NCBI RefSeq assembly: GCF_018282115.1 | Contig: NZ_CP054306.1 | Location: forward strand, 1,535,488 to 1,599,487 | Origin: Synechocystis sp. PCC 7338 | Lineage (GTDB): Bacteria > Cyanobacteriota > Cyanobacteriia > Cyanobacteriales > Microcystaceae | Direction of reading: 5' to 3' | DNA: 64,000 bases | In this document: piece after piece, positions 1 through 9,683 of the stretch | Numbering within the stretch: the first letter of the stretch is position 1 | Layout of the letters: each line of letters begins with the position of its first letter | Translations under genes and position numbers: made by a program | Notes under the pieces: model-generated | The model's input: only the letters and a program-made list of their open reading frames with translations | Databases searched by the model: none | What the model was told of the DNA's origin: nothing

Positions 1-2
1 TG

Positions 3-830
3 ACCTTAACTTTTGAGTTTGAAACTTTGCAAGTTAATGCGAACGGAATAGTAGTAACGAAAAGAAAATGTGTTGCCAATTGCTTTCGTCAGAACTTAAA
101 CTCGGAAACTTTTTTAGAGATGGTTTTGATACCCAGCGGTATATTTATGATGGGGGCACCAGCAGAAGAAAAAGATAGCCTTAATTGGGAAAAACCTCAG
201 CATAAAGTTACAATTCCTGCATTTTGGATGAGTAAATACCCTGTTACACAGGCACAGTGGAAGAAGATAATGGGTAATAATCCTTCCCGTTTTAGGGGAG
301 AAAATAAACCAGTGGAAAAAGTTAGCTGGGAGCAATGCCAACAATACTGCAAAATTTTATCAGAGAAAACCCAAAAACAATTTAGATTACCCAGTGAAGC
401 AGAATGGGAATATGCTTGCAGAGCCGGCACTAATAATGAGTTCTATTGTGGCCAGACTATAAACTGTAATTTGGCAAACTATGACTGTCAATATTCATAT
501 AAAGGGGAAAATTCTGGTACTTTCATTAATCAAACTACAGATGTTGGTAAATTTCCAGCTAATGGTTTTGGACTTTATGATATGTGCGGTAATGTTTGGG
601 AGTGGTGTCAGGACAATTGGCATAGTAGTTACCAAAATGCTCCGGCATCTGAAAAACCATGGATTGACACAAAAATATTTGGTAGTAAGGATAAAAAACG
701 TGTAAGAAGAGGCGGTTCTTGGCGTAATAAGCCGTCGTATTGTCGTTCTTCAAGTCGCAGTAGTTTTGAACAAGATTGTGTAGATATTACCCTAAGTTTT
801 CGTTTAGTTATGGAAAATATTCCACAATGA
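3..830 (+). CDS. FGE-sulfatase (formylglycine-generating enzyme) domain protein, 5' end cut by window edge
   Basis: The reading frame is open to the left edge. The first internal start is a TTG at position 27, but the residues before it (LTFEFET) continue the same domain, so the true start lies outside the window. The protein has the FGE/SUMF1-type fold signature: EMVLIPSGIFMMG near the start, then YPVTQAQW, PVEKVSWEQC, RLPSEAEWEYACRAG, GLYDMCGNVWEWCQD and a C-terminal RRGGSW followed by SFRLV. Family members oxidise a cysteine in sulfatases or act as uncharacterised ligand-binding or effector modules in bacterial multi-domain systems. No sulfatase gene is in view. The frame is AT-rich with no HIP1 site, unlike the core genes. 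It ends 6 bp before the convergent GTPase gene. The domain call is firm, but the substrate is unknown. Confidence 0.85.
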   Translation, partial: TLTFEFETLQVNANGIVVTKRKCVANCFRQNLNSETFLEMVLIPSGIFMMGAPAEEKDSLNWEKPQHKVTIPAFWMSKYPVTQAQWKKIMGNNPSRFRGENKPVEKVSWEQCQQYCKILSEKTQKQFRLPSEAEWEYACRAGTNNEFYCGQTINCNLANYDCQYSYKGENSGTFINQTTDVGKFPANGFGLYDMCGNVWEWCQDNWHSSYQNAPASEKPWIDTKIFGSKDKKRVRRGGSWRNKPSYCRSSSRSSFEQDCVDITLSFRLVMENIPQ

Positions 831-836
831 AAATTA

Positions 837-2093
837 TTATTTTGCTGCTGGGCAGTTGGGCGTAATTTGTAGTTGTTTGTTAACCATGGTTTGCCAGTTT
901 TCATCTGCTTGCCATCTGCTAATAAAAGCATTTGACCCCACTAGCTCCTCCGTTGAAGATGCTGAAATACGACAAAAACGATCAATAGCAACTGGCACTA
1001 ATCCTTTTTTTGCTTGGTTTATGCCGGTACTAAATAATAGCTGATCCAGCTTTTTTTGACAGTTTTGATTAACATTATCAGAATTATTTACCATTTTTTC
1101 CTGTACTGTTTTAAGTTGTTCTTCTTCGTCGCTCCATGTTTGATTGCAGGCATCACCAGTGGTAGAGTTATTATTTTGTAACTGACTGCTTAGACCCAAT
1201 AAAGCTAAAGCTGAAAGAATTATTAAACTGAAGATACCAATACTCATTATTGTCTTTTTATCGATAAAAATACTAGATTTGGGTACCTCAGCAAATTGCA
1301 GATTTTGATTAATTTTACCAGTCGCAATCCAGTAAAGGGGATAAACTATGCCAAAGGGATTCCATGCGTTAGGAACTTTTATCCCTCCCGCCTCATGACA
1401 GTTAGGATTAAATGAGTTTCCAACCATACCATAGGCAGAACAAGCAAAATATTCAATCGCAAATTCACTCTGGCTATTCCAGTCTTCTAAAAGCTCATAG
1501 GTTAGGGGAAATGCCTTGCGGAAAAATCCCTTGAGGTCTTTAAGTGAATTCCAGATTTTCGGTTGATCTGCTTTGGAAATAACTATGGCTATCCTGTAGT
1601 TTTCATAGGTATGATTAGATAACTCTTGTCTGAATATTTCAATTCTTTCTCGATAATAATTATCTTTAGAAGACGGAGAGAGTCCGTCTACTATAATTAC
1701 TAGTCCAGAAGATATACTACATTCAAGCAAGAATTTTTGAGTTCTTTCTTCGTCTCTAAACTCTACTAAACCATCAAAATACTCACCAGCAGAATCTGCA
1801 CAATTCAAGTAAAAAGATTGTGTTTTTTGATCGATAAGTGAATAGCTACCTATGTCTACACGAAAGCTATATTCGGTCAGTGAGATATCAGTAGGACATA
1901 AAAGAAGTCCTTGTCTTAATGTATTATTTGCTGATTCAATAAGTCGATGAGAATTTCCACTAAGAGGTTCAACTTTTTTGATGGGCCAACTCATTTTCTT
2001 TTCAGCTAAGCTTGCCAGAGCAACCAGAAACGTGGATTTCCCCGAGGCTCTTGGGCCGATAATGATAATTTGACCTTGGCTAGTAGTGACCAT
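837..2093 (-). CDS. Membrane-anchored P-loop GTPase-like protein (double-GTPase type)
   Basis: 418 aa with an ATG start. The N-terminal half is a TRAFAC-like GTPase: Walker A GPRASGKS at residues 13-20, a DxxGE motif (DSAGE) at 100-104, a SKAD element at 173-176 matching the guanine-specificity motif, and an SA element near 219. One hydrophobic span at about 281-301 anchors it, followed by a roughly 115-residue C-terminal region with several cysteines and no recognised domain. It resembles the double-GTPase/GAP-associated families seen in bacterial conflict systems, but that assignment is from motif reading only. It lies tail-to-tail with the FGE gene, so the two are not one transcript. AT-rich and without HIP1 sites. 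No function is assigned beyond nucleotide binding. Confidence 0.7.
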   Translation of the reverse strand: MVTTSQGQIIIIGPRASGKSTFLVALASLAEKKMSWPIKKVEPLSGNSHRLIESANNTLRQGLLLCPTDISLTEYSFRVDIGSYSLIDQKTQSFYLNCADSAGEYFDGLVEFRDEERTQKFLLECSISSGLVIIVDGLSPSSKDNYYRERIEIFRQELSNHTYENYRIAIVISKADQPKIWNSLKDLKGFFRKAFPLTYELLEDWNSQSEFAIEYFACSAYGMVGNSFNPNCHEAGGIKVPNAWNPFGIVYPLYWIATGKINQNLQFAEVPKSSIFIDKKTIMSIGIFSLIILSALALLGLSSQLQNNNSTTGDACNQTWSDEEEQLKTVQEKMVNNSDNVNQNCQKKLDQLLFSTGINQAKKGLVPVAIDRFCRISASSTEELVGSNAFISRWQADENWQTMVNKQLQITPNCPAAK

Positions 2094-2585
2094 GATTTTA
2101 CTTTGATAGATAAATAGGCAACAAAATAATTGATGGTATTGCTAGGACATCACAATTTTACTTTAATATTTTTTCTTTTAGCCTTATGTCCCGTGTCACA
2201 TACTCTCTCAGAGTCCGACCAAATAAGGATTCTCCAACTCCAAAGCTAGATGTGTTTTACCCGCCAGGCGATCGCCGATGTAAATAATACCCAGTTTCTT
2301 CAGTCTCCTTAAACGAAGTAAATAAAGTTAAGAAATTGTGACTTACCTGGCTTAAACATGAAAATACTATATTTGCCCGTCAAGTCAGGCCAGTCAGGAT
2401 TCAGGAAAGCAACCCCCCTAACAGGGAAGACTAACAAAATTAATACTCTTTGTCTAAGATAATGAATAAATTGTAAAATCTCTTAATAACTCAGTTCTTG
2501 ATTGCAATCGCAAGCTACCATAGCAAAAAATCAATTGTAAGCATTGCGTAAATTAGGAAAACTCACTCACATAGACTAATTGAGT
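2094..2585. other. Intergenic region between divergent genes
   Basis: 492 bp between the GTPase gene and the secreted hypothetical, which point away from each other, so promoters for both should lie here. I see no convincing -35/-10 pair. It contains one HIP1 core near 2268 and the antisense P-loop fragment described separately. The remainder is AT-rich with no open frame of note. Confidence 0.6.
2208..2327 (-). pseudogene. Decayed P-loop NTPase fragment
   Basis: Read on the minus strand, this stretch gives a 40-codon open frame without a start codon. It includes GIIYIGDRLAGKTHLALEL, in which GDRLAGKT fits the Walker A pattern GxxxxGK[ST]. It stops at TGA (2210-2208). A second frame just downstream on the same strand continues with GESLFGRTLREYV and ends at TAA. 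I read this as the remnant of a P-loop protein gene broken by frameshift or deletion. It lies directly upstream of another P-loop GTPase gene on the same strand. The motif could arise by chance in so short a frame, so confidence is low. Confidence 0.35.
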
Positions 2586-3344
2586 ATGTCTACAATGAAT
2601 AAAACTAAGTTACTTTTGACGGCATGTCTTTTAATCGGTTGCTCTAAATCAACTCAAGCTGAGACGTTTTCCCTTGACTTAATCCCAGTAGAAGAATATC
2701 AACAACAATTTAACGAGAGAGAATCAGAAGGAGGACAGCTTTTTTGTAAAAACAGCCCTAACGAAAAGATTCAATTTAATAATTGCTCAAAATTTCAACA
2801 GCTCCGGAGTCAAGGGTGTTACGGTGCCACCACATATGAAATAGCAGTTGAGATAAATTATGTTGATGTCTGCGCCCAAATAGACCTAATGAAAAAAGCC
2901 CACTCCTTCGATCAGCAGTATTTTCAATTAGACTCTCCCCATTGGTGGAAGCAACTTCCGGCTCAAATTATTCCCATGAGAGGCGGAATTTATAGCGAGG
3001 AGTCCTGGGACAATGAAACAAGAAAACCTAGCCAACTCACAAAAGACAAACTTCTCGAAGAGCTGGAGTTTCAGAAAATTGCTGTGGATAATCAATCAGT
3101 CGAGCTTATTCTGAGTGCAACTGCGGCAGATTGTGGCGTGATTAACGATACATTTACACTTTCAGCCATACTATTATCGGACTTTGACCAAGATGGCATA
3201 GCAGAACTATTGATTAAAGGCGATCGGCGTAATGTATCCCAAGACTGTCAGCTTGGAACAGGAAATATTATTGGAGGAAGTTCAACCATCGTCCTGAAAA
3301 AAAGTGGCGCAGATGAGAATATTTCAGTAATAGCTACTTTATAA
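2586..3344 (+). CDS. Secreted hypothetical protein, probable lipoprotein
   Basis: 252 aa from the ATG at 2586. A TTG at 2580 and an ATG at 2595 are alternatives, and no clear Shine-Dalgarno decides. The N-terminus MNKTKLLLTACLLIGCSKS is a signal sequence with a lipobox-like LIGC; cleavage after TQA by signal peptidase I is the alternative. The body has paired cysteines and a C-terminal acidic segment DFDQDGIAELLIKG that looks like an FG-GAP or calcium-binding loop. No family is recognised. It stands alone between the GTPase region and the methyltransferase and is AT-rich, consistent with accessory DNA. Confidence 0.65.
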   Translation: MSTMNKTKLLLTACLLIGCSKSTQAETFSLDLIPVEEYQQQFNERESEGGQLFCKNSPNEKIQFNNCSKFQQLRSQGCYGATTYEIAVEINYVDVCAQIDLMKKAHSFDQQYFQLDSPHWWKQLPAQIIPMRGGIYSEESWDNETRKPSQLTKDKLLEELEFQKIAVDNQSVELILSATAADCGVINDTFTLSAILLSDFDQDGIAELLIKGDRRNVSQDCQLGTGNIIGGSSTIVLKKSGADENISVIATL

Positions 3345-3470
3345 ACTAAAAGATTAACGATAGTTTATATTTAAGTGACAGATAAAAATAAATTGATATC
3401 CCAGAAATTCACTTTTATATAGTTGAAATTAGTGCAAAACTCATCCTAGTTTAATTCTTAACAATAGGAC

Positions 3471-4739
3471 TCAATTTTCTGCCGACAAATATCGACTAGC
3501 CTGGGGCAAATTGTAGCCTAATAATTTGCGGTCTTGGGGCTCCAGTTCATAAACTGGCAAATCTTTAATGGAAAAATTCAATGCATCCATAACCTGTTCC
3601 CCCAAAGCCTTGGCCAGTAAAGGTACAACAGAATTGCCAATTTCCCGAAAGCCATGCCAGATGGTGTTGTGAAACTGAAACCAATCCGGATAGGTATGGA
3701 GTCTCGCCGCTTCTCTGACAGTAATACATCGAGGTAAGGCGTAGTGTATTGGCCTAGGAGCAGTGTAAGCACCTTTATCACTGGCCGTGCCAGCCCTCAG
3801 CGTATTGCATAAACCAGTTTTTGATAGGCGTAAAAATCGGCTAGTTTTTTCCACTGTTCCAGGAAGGGTGTCAGCAAATCTTTTGATTGATTTTTCAGTA
3901 TGCTGGGAACCAATATGACCATAAACTACACTATCAACCTTACGTTTATGACAGAGCAAAAATGCCCCATTGGGATGGATAGTATAGCTTTTTCTCCTAG
4001 CTGAATGATCTAATAGATCTGCTGGAATACCCCTATCTTCTCCAGTTAAATAAGGAACATGGGGAGTTAAATCATCAATGGCTCCCCCACAGGTAAATAG
4101 GGGTTGATAGTTTATAGTAGAGGATGATTTTTGAGTAGTTTCATATTGTTCTACTTTGTCAAGATCGAGATGGGAAGGTAATGGATAGGTGGCAGGAGCG
4201 ACATCTTTTCTAGAGCCAATAATGATTAATCTTTTTCGTTTTTGAGGAGCGCCATAAAGGGATGCATCTAGCACTAAAATTGGTTTTTCGATGTGATAAC
4301 CAATGGCTTCAAATTCCCTAACTAACTCTTCTAAAAATTTTTTATGTTTTCCAGATTGCATGCCTGGAACATTTTCAAATAAAAAATATTTGGGTTTGAG
4401 AGCCCGAATTATTCGCACATATTCAAACACCAACGAGTTACGGGGGTCATCCAACTGCCTTTTGCCCATCAAGGAAAAACCCTGGCAGGGGGGCCCTCCA
4501 GCAATTAGATCTACTTCATCCCCATAACCCTTACTTTTTAGCTGTTGGAGAATCTCTTGGGCCGAAACCTGGGCAATATCCCGACAAATGGTGGCCCCAT
4601 AGGGAAAATTGTGATGATGAACCAGGCAATGTACGGCGTCAACTTCCACTGCGGCGGCAATGTCAAACCCTGCGGCTTCTAAACCCAAGGACATGCCACC
4701 ACAGCCCGCAAACAAGTCGATGGCAATGGGTCTGCCCAT
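3471..4739 (-). CDS. C5-cytosine DNA methyltransferase, orphan (CGATCG-specific type likely)
   Basis: 422 aa, a usual single-domain length. Motifs in order: I (DLFAGCGG, residues 8-15), IV (GGPPCQGFS, 81-89, catalytic Cys85), VI (ENVPG, 122-126), VIII (QKRKR, 166-170), a target-recognition region at about 190-310, IX (TVREAARLH) and X (GNSVVPLLAKALG). It transfers methyl from AdoMet to C5 of cytosine. No restriction endonuclease gene is adjacent. From memory, Synechocystis PCC 6803 has an orphan methyltransferase (slr0214, M.Ssp6803I) next to guaA that modifies CGATCG, the core of HIP1. The same neighbourhood here makes that specificity likely, but it is inferred, not read from the protein. 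guaA lies 84 bp upstream on the same strand. Confidence 0.93.
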   Translation of the reverse strand: MGRPIAIDLFAGCGGMSLGLEAAGFDIAAAVEVDAVHCLVHHHNFPYGATICRDIAQVSAQEILQQLKSKGYGDEVDLIAGGPPCQGFSLMGKRQLDDPRNSLVFEYVRIIRALKPKYFLFENVPGMQSGKHKKFLEELVREFEAIGYHIEKPILVLDASLYGAPQKRKRLIIIGSRKDVAPATYPLPSHLDLDKVEQYETTQKSSSTINYQPLFTCGGAIDDLTPHVPYLTGEDRGIPADLLDHSARRKSYTIHPNGAFLLCHKRKVDSVVYGHIGSQHTEKSIKRFADTLPGTVEKTSRFLRLSKTGLCNTLRAGTASDKGAYTAPRPIHYALPRCITVREAARLHTYPDWFQFHNTIWHGFREIGNSVVPLLAKALGEQVMDALNFSIKDLPVYELEPQDRKLLGYNLPQASRYLSAEN

Positions 4740-4823
4740 GTTTTCTTGTTTTTTATTAACGGTTAAATCTAGTTTTGTTGCCTGGAAGTGGGGAATTTAT
4801 TTATGTCTTCCCCATTGTTCTCA

Positions 4824-6452
4824 TCATTCCCACTCAATGGTGCCAGGAGGCTTGGAAGTGATGTCATAAACCACCCGGTTAACGCCCTTAACTTCGTTGA
4901 CAATGCGATTGGAAATGGCTTCGAGAATATCGTAGGGGACCCTAGCCCAATCGGCGGTCATGCCGTCTTCACTGGTGATGAAGCGCAACACAACGGGGTG
5001 GGCATAGGTGCGTTTGTCCCCCATTACGCCCACGCTACGGATGGGCAGCAGTACGGCAAAGGCCTGCCAATAGTCGTGGTAAATGCCCCGTTTAGAAATT
5101 TCGTCCCGCACAATGAAATCCGCATCCCGGAGAATGTTTAACCTTTCTGAGGTAACTTCCCCAATAATACGAATGGCTAGGCCCGGGCCTGGGAAGGGAT
5201 GGCGGCGGACAATTTCTTCTGGCAGGCCAATGGAGCGACCTAGTTTACGGACTTCATCTTTAAAAAGTTTGCGGAGGGGTTCCACTAGCTTAAAGCGGAG
5301 ATTTTTCGGTAGACCACCGACGTTATGGTGACTTTTGATTTTTACTGCCACCCGTTCGCCGGTTTTGGGGTCAACATTGCTGTCGGCGGACTCAATCACG
5401 TCGGGGTAGAGGGTCCCCTGGGCCAGGTAATCGAAGGGGCCAAGGCGTTGGGATTCTTCTTCAAACACCTGAATGAATTCGTGGCCAATCAGACGACGTT
5501 TTTCCTCCGGATCGGTTACTCCTTCCAACTGCTTGAGGAAACGATCCCGGGCATTGACGTATTGGACAGGAATATGAAACTGATGATCAAACAGTTCCAC
5601 CAACCGTTCCGGTTCCCCTTTACGCATGAAGCCCTGGTCAATGAACATACAGGTGAGGTTGTCGCCGATCGCCCGATGGAGCAGAAAGGCCAAGGTTGAG
5701 GAATCCACCCCACCGGATAGGGCCAACAATACTCGGCGATCGCCTACTTGGTTCCGCACTTCCCGAATGGATTCTTCGATGAAAGCGTCGGTTGTCCAGG
5801 TGGGGTCGCAGTGGCAAATATGATAAACAAAGTTGCGGATCAGGGCAATGCCCCCTACGGAATGGACAACTTCGGGATGGAATTGCACCCCAAATAGGGC
5901 CCTTTGGTGATCGGCGATCGCCGCACAGGGAGTGTTATCGGTGTGGGCCAATACCTCAAAGCCCAAGGGTAGATCCACACAGGAATCCCCATGGCTCATC
6001 CACATAGTACTACCGTTTTCTACATTGGTAAGCAGGTCGGTGGGGTCATCAATGTGCAAACTCGCCTTGCCATACTCCCCCCGCTTGGCCCGTTCCACCC
6101 GGCCGCCTAGTTGTTTGACCATCAGTTGCATGCCGTAGCAGACCCCCAACACGGGAACGCCCAACTGAAAAATTTCTGGGTCACACTCGGGAGCCCCCTG
6201 GTCATAGACGGAATTGGGACCACCGGAAAGGATGATGCCCTTGGGTTTAATTTCCCGCAACTGCGCCGCTGTGGTGCGATAGGACAAAACTTCCGAGTAA
6301 ACCTCGGTTTCCCGGATGCGTCGGGCAATTAGTTCCGAATATTGGGAACCAAAGTCTAAAATGATGATGATCTGCCCCTTGAGGCGATCGGAAACGCGGT
6401 CCAGCAGAGGATGGTCGCTTACAACGGGGGGAATGGGGATTTGGGTAGTCAC
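4824..6452 (-). CDS. guaA: GMP synthase (glutamine-hydrolysing)
   Basis: 542 aa, full length. It converts XMP, glutamine and ATP to GMP in purine synthesis. The N-terminal class I glutamine amidotransferase domain has Cys105 in GVCYGMQ and the partners His192 and Glu194 in QFHPE. The ATP-pyrophosphatase domain has the P-loop SGGVDSS at 246-252. The C-terminal dimerisation domain ends with the conserved PPGTIEWE. It starts from ATG at 6452, preceded by an N-terminal extension of about 25 residues before the amidotransferase core, common in cyanobacteria. The methyltransferase gene follows 84 bp downstream on the same strand and could be co-transcribed. Confidence 0.97.
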   Translation of the reverse strand: MTTQIPIPPVVSDHPLLDRVSDRLKGQIIIILDFGSQYSELIARRIRETEVYSEVLSYRTTAAQLREIKPKGIILSGGPNSVYDQGAPECDPEIFQLGVPVLGVCYGMQLMVKQLGGRVERAKRGEYGKASLHIDDPTDLLTNVENGSTMWMSHGDSCVDLPLGFEVLAHTDNTPCAAIADHQRALFGVQFHPEVVHSVGGIALIRNFVYHICHCDPTWTTDAFIEESIREVRNQVGDRRVLLALSGGVDSSTLAFLLHRAIGDNLTCMFIDQGFMRKGEPERLVELFDHQFHIPVQYVNARDRFLKQLEGVTDPEEKRRLIGHEFIQVFEEESQRLGPFDYLAQGTLYPDVIESADSNVDPKTGERVAVKIKSHHNVGGLPKNLRFKLVEPLRKLFKDEVRKLGRSIGLPEEIVRRHPFPGPGLAIRIIGEVTSERLNILRDADFIVRDEISKRGIYHDYWQAFAVLLPIRSVGVMGDKRTYAHPVVLRFITSEDGMTADWARVPYDILEAISNRIVNEVKGVNRVVYDITSKPPGTIEWE

Positions 6453-6677
6453 GGCGATCGGCAGTCAGGAATTTATACTGGAGGTGAGGGCGAATCCCCA
6501 GGCAAACCTCAGAAAGACTAGATTCGTGGTGTTGTTTCCGGGTCTAACTGACGGCAAGGCCATGGTCGTCAACAATCCCAGTATTCTACCCCAATACCTG
6601 AAACCCAGAATAACCCACCGCAAATCTGCGCTAAGATGGGGGCGGAAAATTGCAGAAGTTCTTCTCAAAAATTCCCT

Positions 6678-6762
6678 GGAGAGGTGGCAGAGCGGTTGAA
6701 TGCGGCAGACTCGAAATCTGTTTTGGGGCAACTCAACGGGGGTTCGAATCCCCCCCTCTCCG
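6678..6762 (+). tRNA. tRNA-Ser(CGA)
   Basis: 85-nt cloverleaf with a class II variable arm. The acceptor arm is GGAGAGG/CCTCTCC with discriminator G at 6762. The anticodon stem GCAGA/TCTGT encloses loop CTCGAAA, so the anticodon is CGA, reading UCG. The long variable arm lies around 6720-6737 and the T arm has TTCGAAT. CCA is not encoded. Confidence 0.96.
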
Positions 6763-6997
6763 TATCAGGATTAAACCGGCAAAACTAACAGTTGATTTGA
6801 GGGCTGGTCAGGGTTGGACAAAACTGTTTCCCCAGCCCCTAGTCTGCCCCTGAGATTTACCATTACTGAAATTTACCTAAATTTTTCTTGACATAATGGT
6901 GAGAGATACATTAGGAAAGGGCTTGTCGGCGAAACTATTCCGCTGTTAAGTTTGTCTTTTTTAACCAGATTCGGTCTCCCCGTGCCCAGCAATTACC

Positions 6998-9628
6998 GTG
7001 TTTAAATCCTTTTCCCGCAAGCTTAAGCGTTCCACTGTCGACTTTCTCCACCAGTTAGCTAACACATTGGAAGTGGAGGAAGAGGACAAGTCTTCGGCCA
7101 AGGCAGGGGAATTTCCCAATGGGCCAGATTCTTCTCCCCAGGGGGAACCGATCGCCGAGTTATCGGAGGATTTATCTGGGCCAGCGGCCAACTTAGCGAA
7201 GCCAGAACTAGACCCGGGCCATGGCAGGGAAATGGTGACCGCCATCAATATTCAAAATGTTCGGAATGGGGCCTCAACCCCGGAAGAAATTACAGCCGTT
7301 GAATCAGGTCAAGGCAACGGCAATAGCCATGTTGCGGTGGTGCCTCCCAGTGTTTCCCCATCGGCAGATGCCCCCCCTTCATCCTCTTTGGACCGGAGTA
7401 ACCGGCGGCGGCGCCGAAGAAGAAGGAGTAAAGAAAATAAGGCTTCTTCCAAAGCGCCCCTGGCCCTAACTACTGGTCTGAAAAGCCTGGGGCGATCGGT
7501 GTCCCGGTTTACCCAACAACCCCGATTTTGGTTGGTGTTTGGTTTTGGCTTGGGGGCCGGGGTCGGTACCTCTGCCTTGGCCTGGGGCTTTTACCAGTTG
7601 GAGACCATGACCCAAGTGGCGATCGCCGATGTGGTGACCTATGCTCCTCCGGGCACCATGACTATCAAAGCGGCCAATGGTGCCACTCTCCAGGAAATTG
7701 GCAACGTTAGCCACGATACGGTGACTATGGGTAAAATCCCCCCCCTCATTGAGCAGGCCTTCATCGCCAGTGAAGATAGTCGCTTTCGGGAACACCGGGG
7801 TATCGATCCCCAGGGCATTATCCGGGCATCCCTGTCCAATGTTCAATCCGGGGACGTGGTACAGGGGGGCAGTACCATTACCCAACAGTTGGCCCGGTTA
7901 GTATTCTTAAATCAGGATCGTACCCTAGCCAGGAAGTTGAAGGAAGTGCGACTGGCCCAAAAAATTGAGACCGCCCTGCCCAAGGATCAAATTCTGGAAC
8001 GCTATCTAAATTTAATTTATCTAGGCTCTGGAGCCTACGGGGTGGCGGATGCGGCCCACGCCTACTTCAGTAAGACCCCGGAGGAGTTGACCTTAGGGGA
8101 AGCGGCCACCTTAGCAGGGGTGGTGCCGGCCCCTAGTGTTTATTCCCCCCGACAGAATTTAGAGTTGGCTACCCGTCGCCGTAATGAAGTGCTGAACCGT
8201 ATGGCAGAGGTGGGCTTTATTACCTCCGCAGAGGCCCAGGCGGCGATCGCCGAGCCCTTGAAAATAAATCCCAGTCCTTTGAAGCGGTTTAATCGAGAAG
8301 CGGAATTTTTCACCGACTACATTTTGGATGAGTTGCGGGCTAAATTGCCGGAGGAGGAACTCCAACAGGGGGGGTTAACGGTGAAGACAACCCTTAATAA
8401 CCAATGGCAAGAGGAGGCTCAAACCATTCTCACCAATGCAGTGAAGAAATATGGCCGCTGGCAACGGTTTTCCGAAGGGGCGATGGTAGCCATGGATCCC
8501 CGCACCGGGGCGATCAAAATGATGGTGGGGGGCAAGGATTACCAAGGCAGTCAATTTAACCGGGTGACCCAGGCCAAACGGCAACCAGGTTCTACTTTTA
8601 AGCCCATTCTCTACGGAGCGGCGATCGCCTCGGGTATTTCCCCCAACAAAAGCTATCCCAACGTGCCCATTGATATTGGCGGTTACCAACCAGCTAACTA
8701 CGGTGATAGTTACAGCGGTGGCAACATGTCTTTGCGGGATGCCCTCACCAGTTCCGTGAACGTAGTGGCGGTGCGTTTACTGCTGGATGTGGGTTGGAAT
8801 CCGGTCATTAACCTAGCCAGGCAAATGGGCATTAGTTCCAAACTAGAACCCACCTATTCCCTTGCCCTCGGGGCCTGGGAAATGACCCCTCTAGAAATGA
8901 CCAGTGCCTACGGAACCTTTGCCAATAAGGGTATCCATGTGCAACCCTACGCCATCCAAAATGTGGTCAACACCAAAGGGGAAGTAATTTACAAAGCCGA
9001 GCACAAACAAACCAAAGCCCTAGACCCGGACAGCAATGCCATTATGACTTCCATGATGCGCAGTGTGGTCACCTCCGGCACCGGTCGTCCAGCCGGACTA
9101 GGCGATCGCCAGGTAGCAGGTAAAACGGGGACATCGGACGAGGCTAAGGATCTGTGGTTTATTGGTTACATTCCCCAACTGGTGACGGGGGTATGGTTGG
9201 GTAACGATAATAGTCGCCCCACCAATGGGGCCAGCACCACCGCGGCCATGGTTTGGGGACAGTTTATGCGGGATGTCACCAAGGGAATTCCTGTTGAATC
9301 CTTTCCTGCCATGCCGAAAAATCCGGACCAGCGCAAACCCAGCATCAAAGCTGAGCCGATTAAGCGCCGGGTGAAAGTTCTTGCCCCCCCTAGCTCAACG
9401 GAAACGGACGGCCAAACCACCACGGATCGGCCCCGTCGTCGTCGCCGTACCCAGACCAACACAGCCCGCCCCAGCAATACCCAAACCGCTAGGAATAACG
9501 CTCCAGCTTCTGCGTCCTCCGCTCCCCCCAGGACAGTCAGTACCCCGGCACCGGTTTCTGCCCCCGCTGCTGCGTCTCCTGCCGATAGTGGATTACCGGC
9601 TCCTCCTTCAGTCCGCAAATCGGAGTAA
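6998..9628 (+). CDS. Class A penicillin-binding protein (PBP1A-like glycosyltransferase/transpeptidase)
   Basis: 876 aa with a GTG start. It polymerises and cross-links peptidoglycan. The cytoplasmic N-terminus is unusually long (about 175 residues) with an acidic first half and an arginine run at 136-143. There is one membrane span at about 177-197. The GT51 domain carries EDSRF at 259-263 (catalytic Glu) and GGSTITQQ at 290-297. The transpeptidase domain has the SxxK motif at Ser532-Lys535, SVN at 586-588 and KTGT at 709-712. A low-complexity Pro/Ala/Ser/Thr tail with another arginine cluster follows. All catalytic motifs are intact. From memory, this corresponds to sll0002 of PCC 6803. It is convergent with sppA. 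Confidence 0.95.
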   Translation: MFKSFSRKLKRSTVDFLHQLANTLEVEEEDKSSAKAGEFPNGPDSSPQGEPIAELSEDLSGPAANLAKPELDPGHGREMVTAINIQNVRNGASTPEEITAVESGQGNGNSHVAVVPPSVSPSADAPPSSSLDRSNRRRRRRRRSKENKASSKAPLALTTGLKSLGRSVSRFTQQPRFWLVFGFGLGAGVGTSALAWGFYQLETMTQVAIADVVTYAPPGTMTIKAANGATLQEIGNVSHDTVTMGKIPPLIEQAFIASEDSRFREHRGIDPQGIIRASLSNVQSGDVVQGGSTITQQLARLVFLNQDRTLARKLKEVRLAQKIETALPKDQILERYLNLIYLGSGAYGVADAAHAYFSKTPEELTLGEAATLAGVVPAPSVYSPRQNLELATRRRNEVLNRMAEVGFITSAEAQAAIAEPLKINPSPLKRFNREAEFFTDYILDELRAKLPEEELQQGGLTVKTTLNNQWQEEAQTILTNAVKKYGRWQRFSEGAMVAMDPRTGAIKMMVGGKDYQGSQFNRVTQAKRQPGSTFKPILYGAAIASGISPNKSYPNVPIDIGGYQPANYGDSYSGGNMSLRDALTSSVNVVAVRLLLDVGWNPVINLARQMGISSKLEPTYSLALGAWEMTPLEMTSAYGTFANKGIHVQPYAIQNVVNTKGEVIYKAEHKQTKALDPDSNAIMTSMMRSVVTSGTGRPAGLGDRQVAGKTGTSDEAKDLWFIGYIPQLVTGVWLGNDNSRPTNGASTTAAMVWGQFMRDVTKGIPVESFPAMPKNPDQRKPSIKAEPIKRRVKVLAPPSSTETDGQTTTDRPRRRRRTQTNTARPSNTQTARNNAPASASSAPPRTVSTPAPVSAPAAASPADSGLPAPPSVRKSE

Positions 9629-9683
9629 CTGGGCCATTGTGGTCTATGAATCCGGCATCATTTGGTCGGGAAATCCGCTTCAT

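Noticed and set aside
27-29. TTG as start of the FGE-domain gene
   Set aside because: The frame is open to the window edge and the residues before it fit the same domain, so the gene begins outside.
4788-6332. Several plus-strand open frames opposite guaA
   Set aside because: They lie antisense to a full-length, well-recognised gene, have no family-like motifs and no ribosome site.
6888-6912. TTGACA with TACATT as a promoter for the PBP gene
   Set aside because: The spacer is only 13 bp; at 17 bp the -10 match is poor. Not strong enough to list.
9166-9618. 150-codon minus-strand frame inside the PBP tail
   Set aside because: It mirrors the low-complexity Pro/Ala/Arg tail of the sense gene; Ala/Gly/Arg-rich with no domain.
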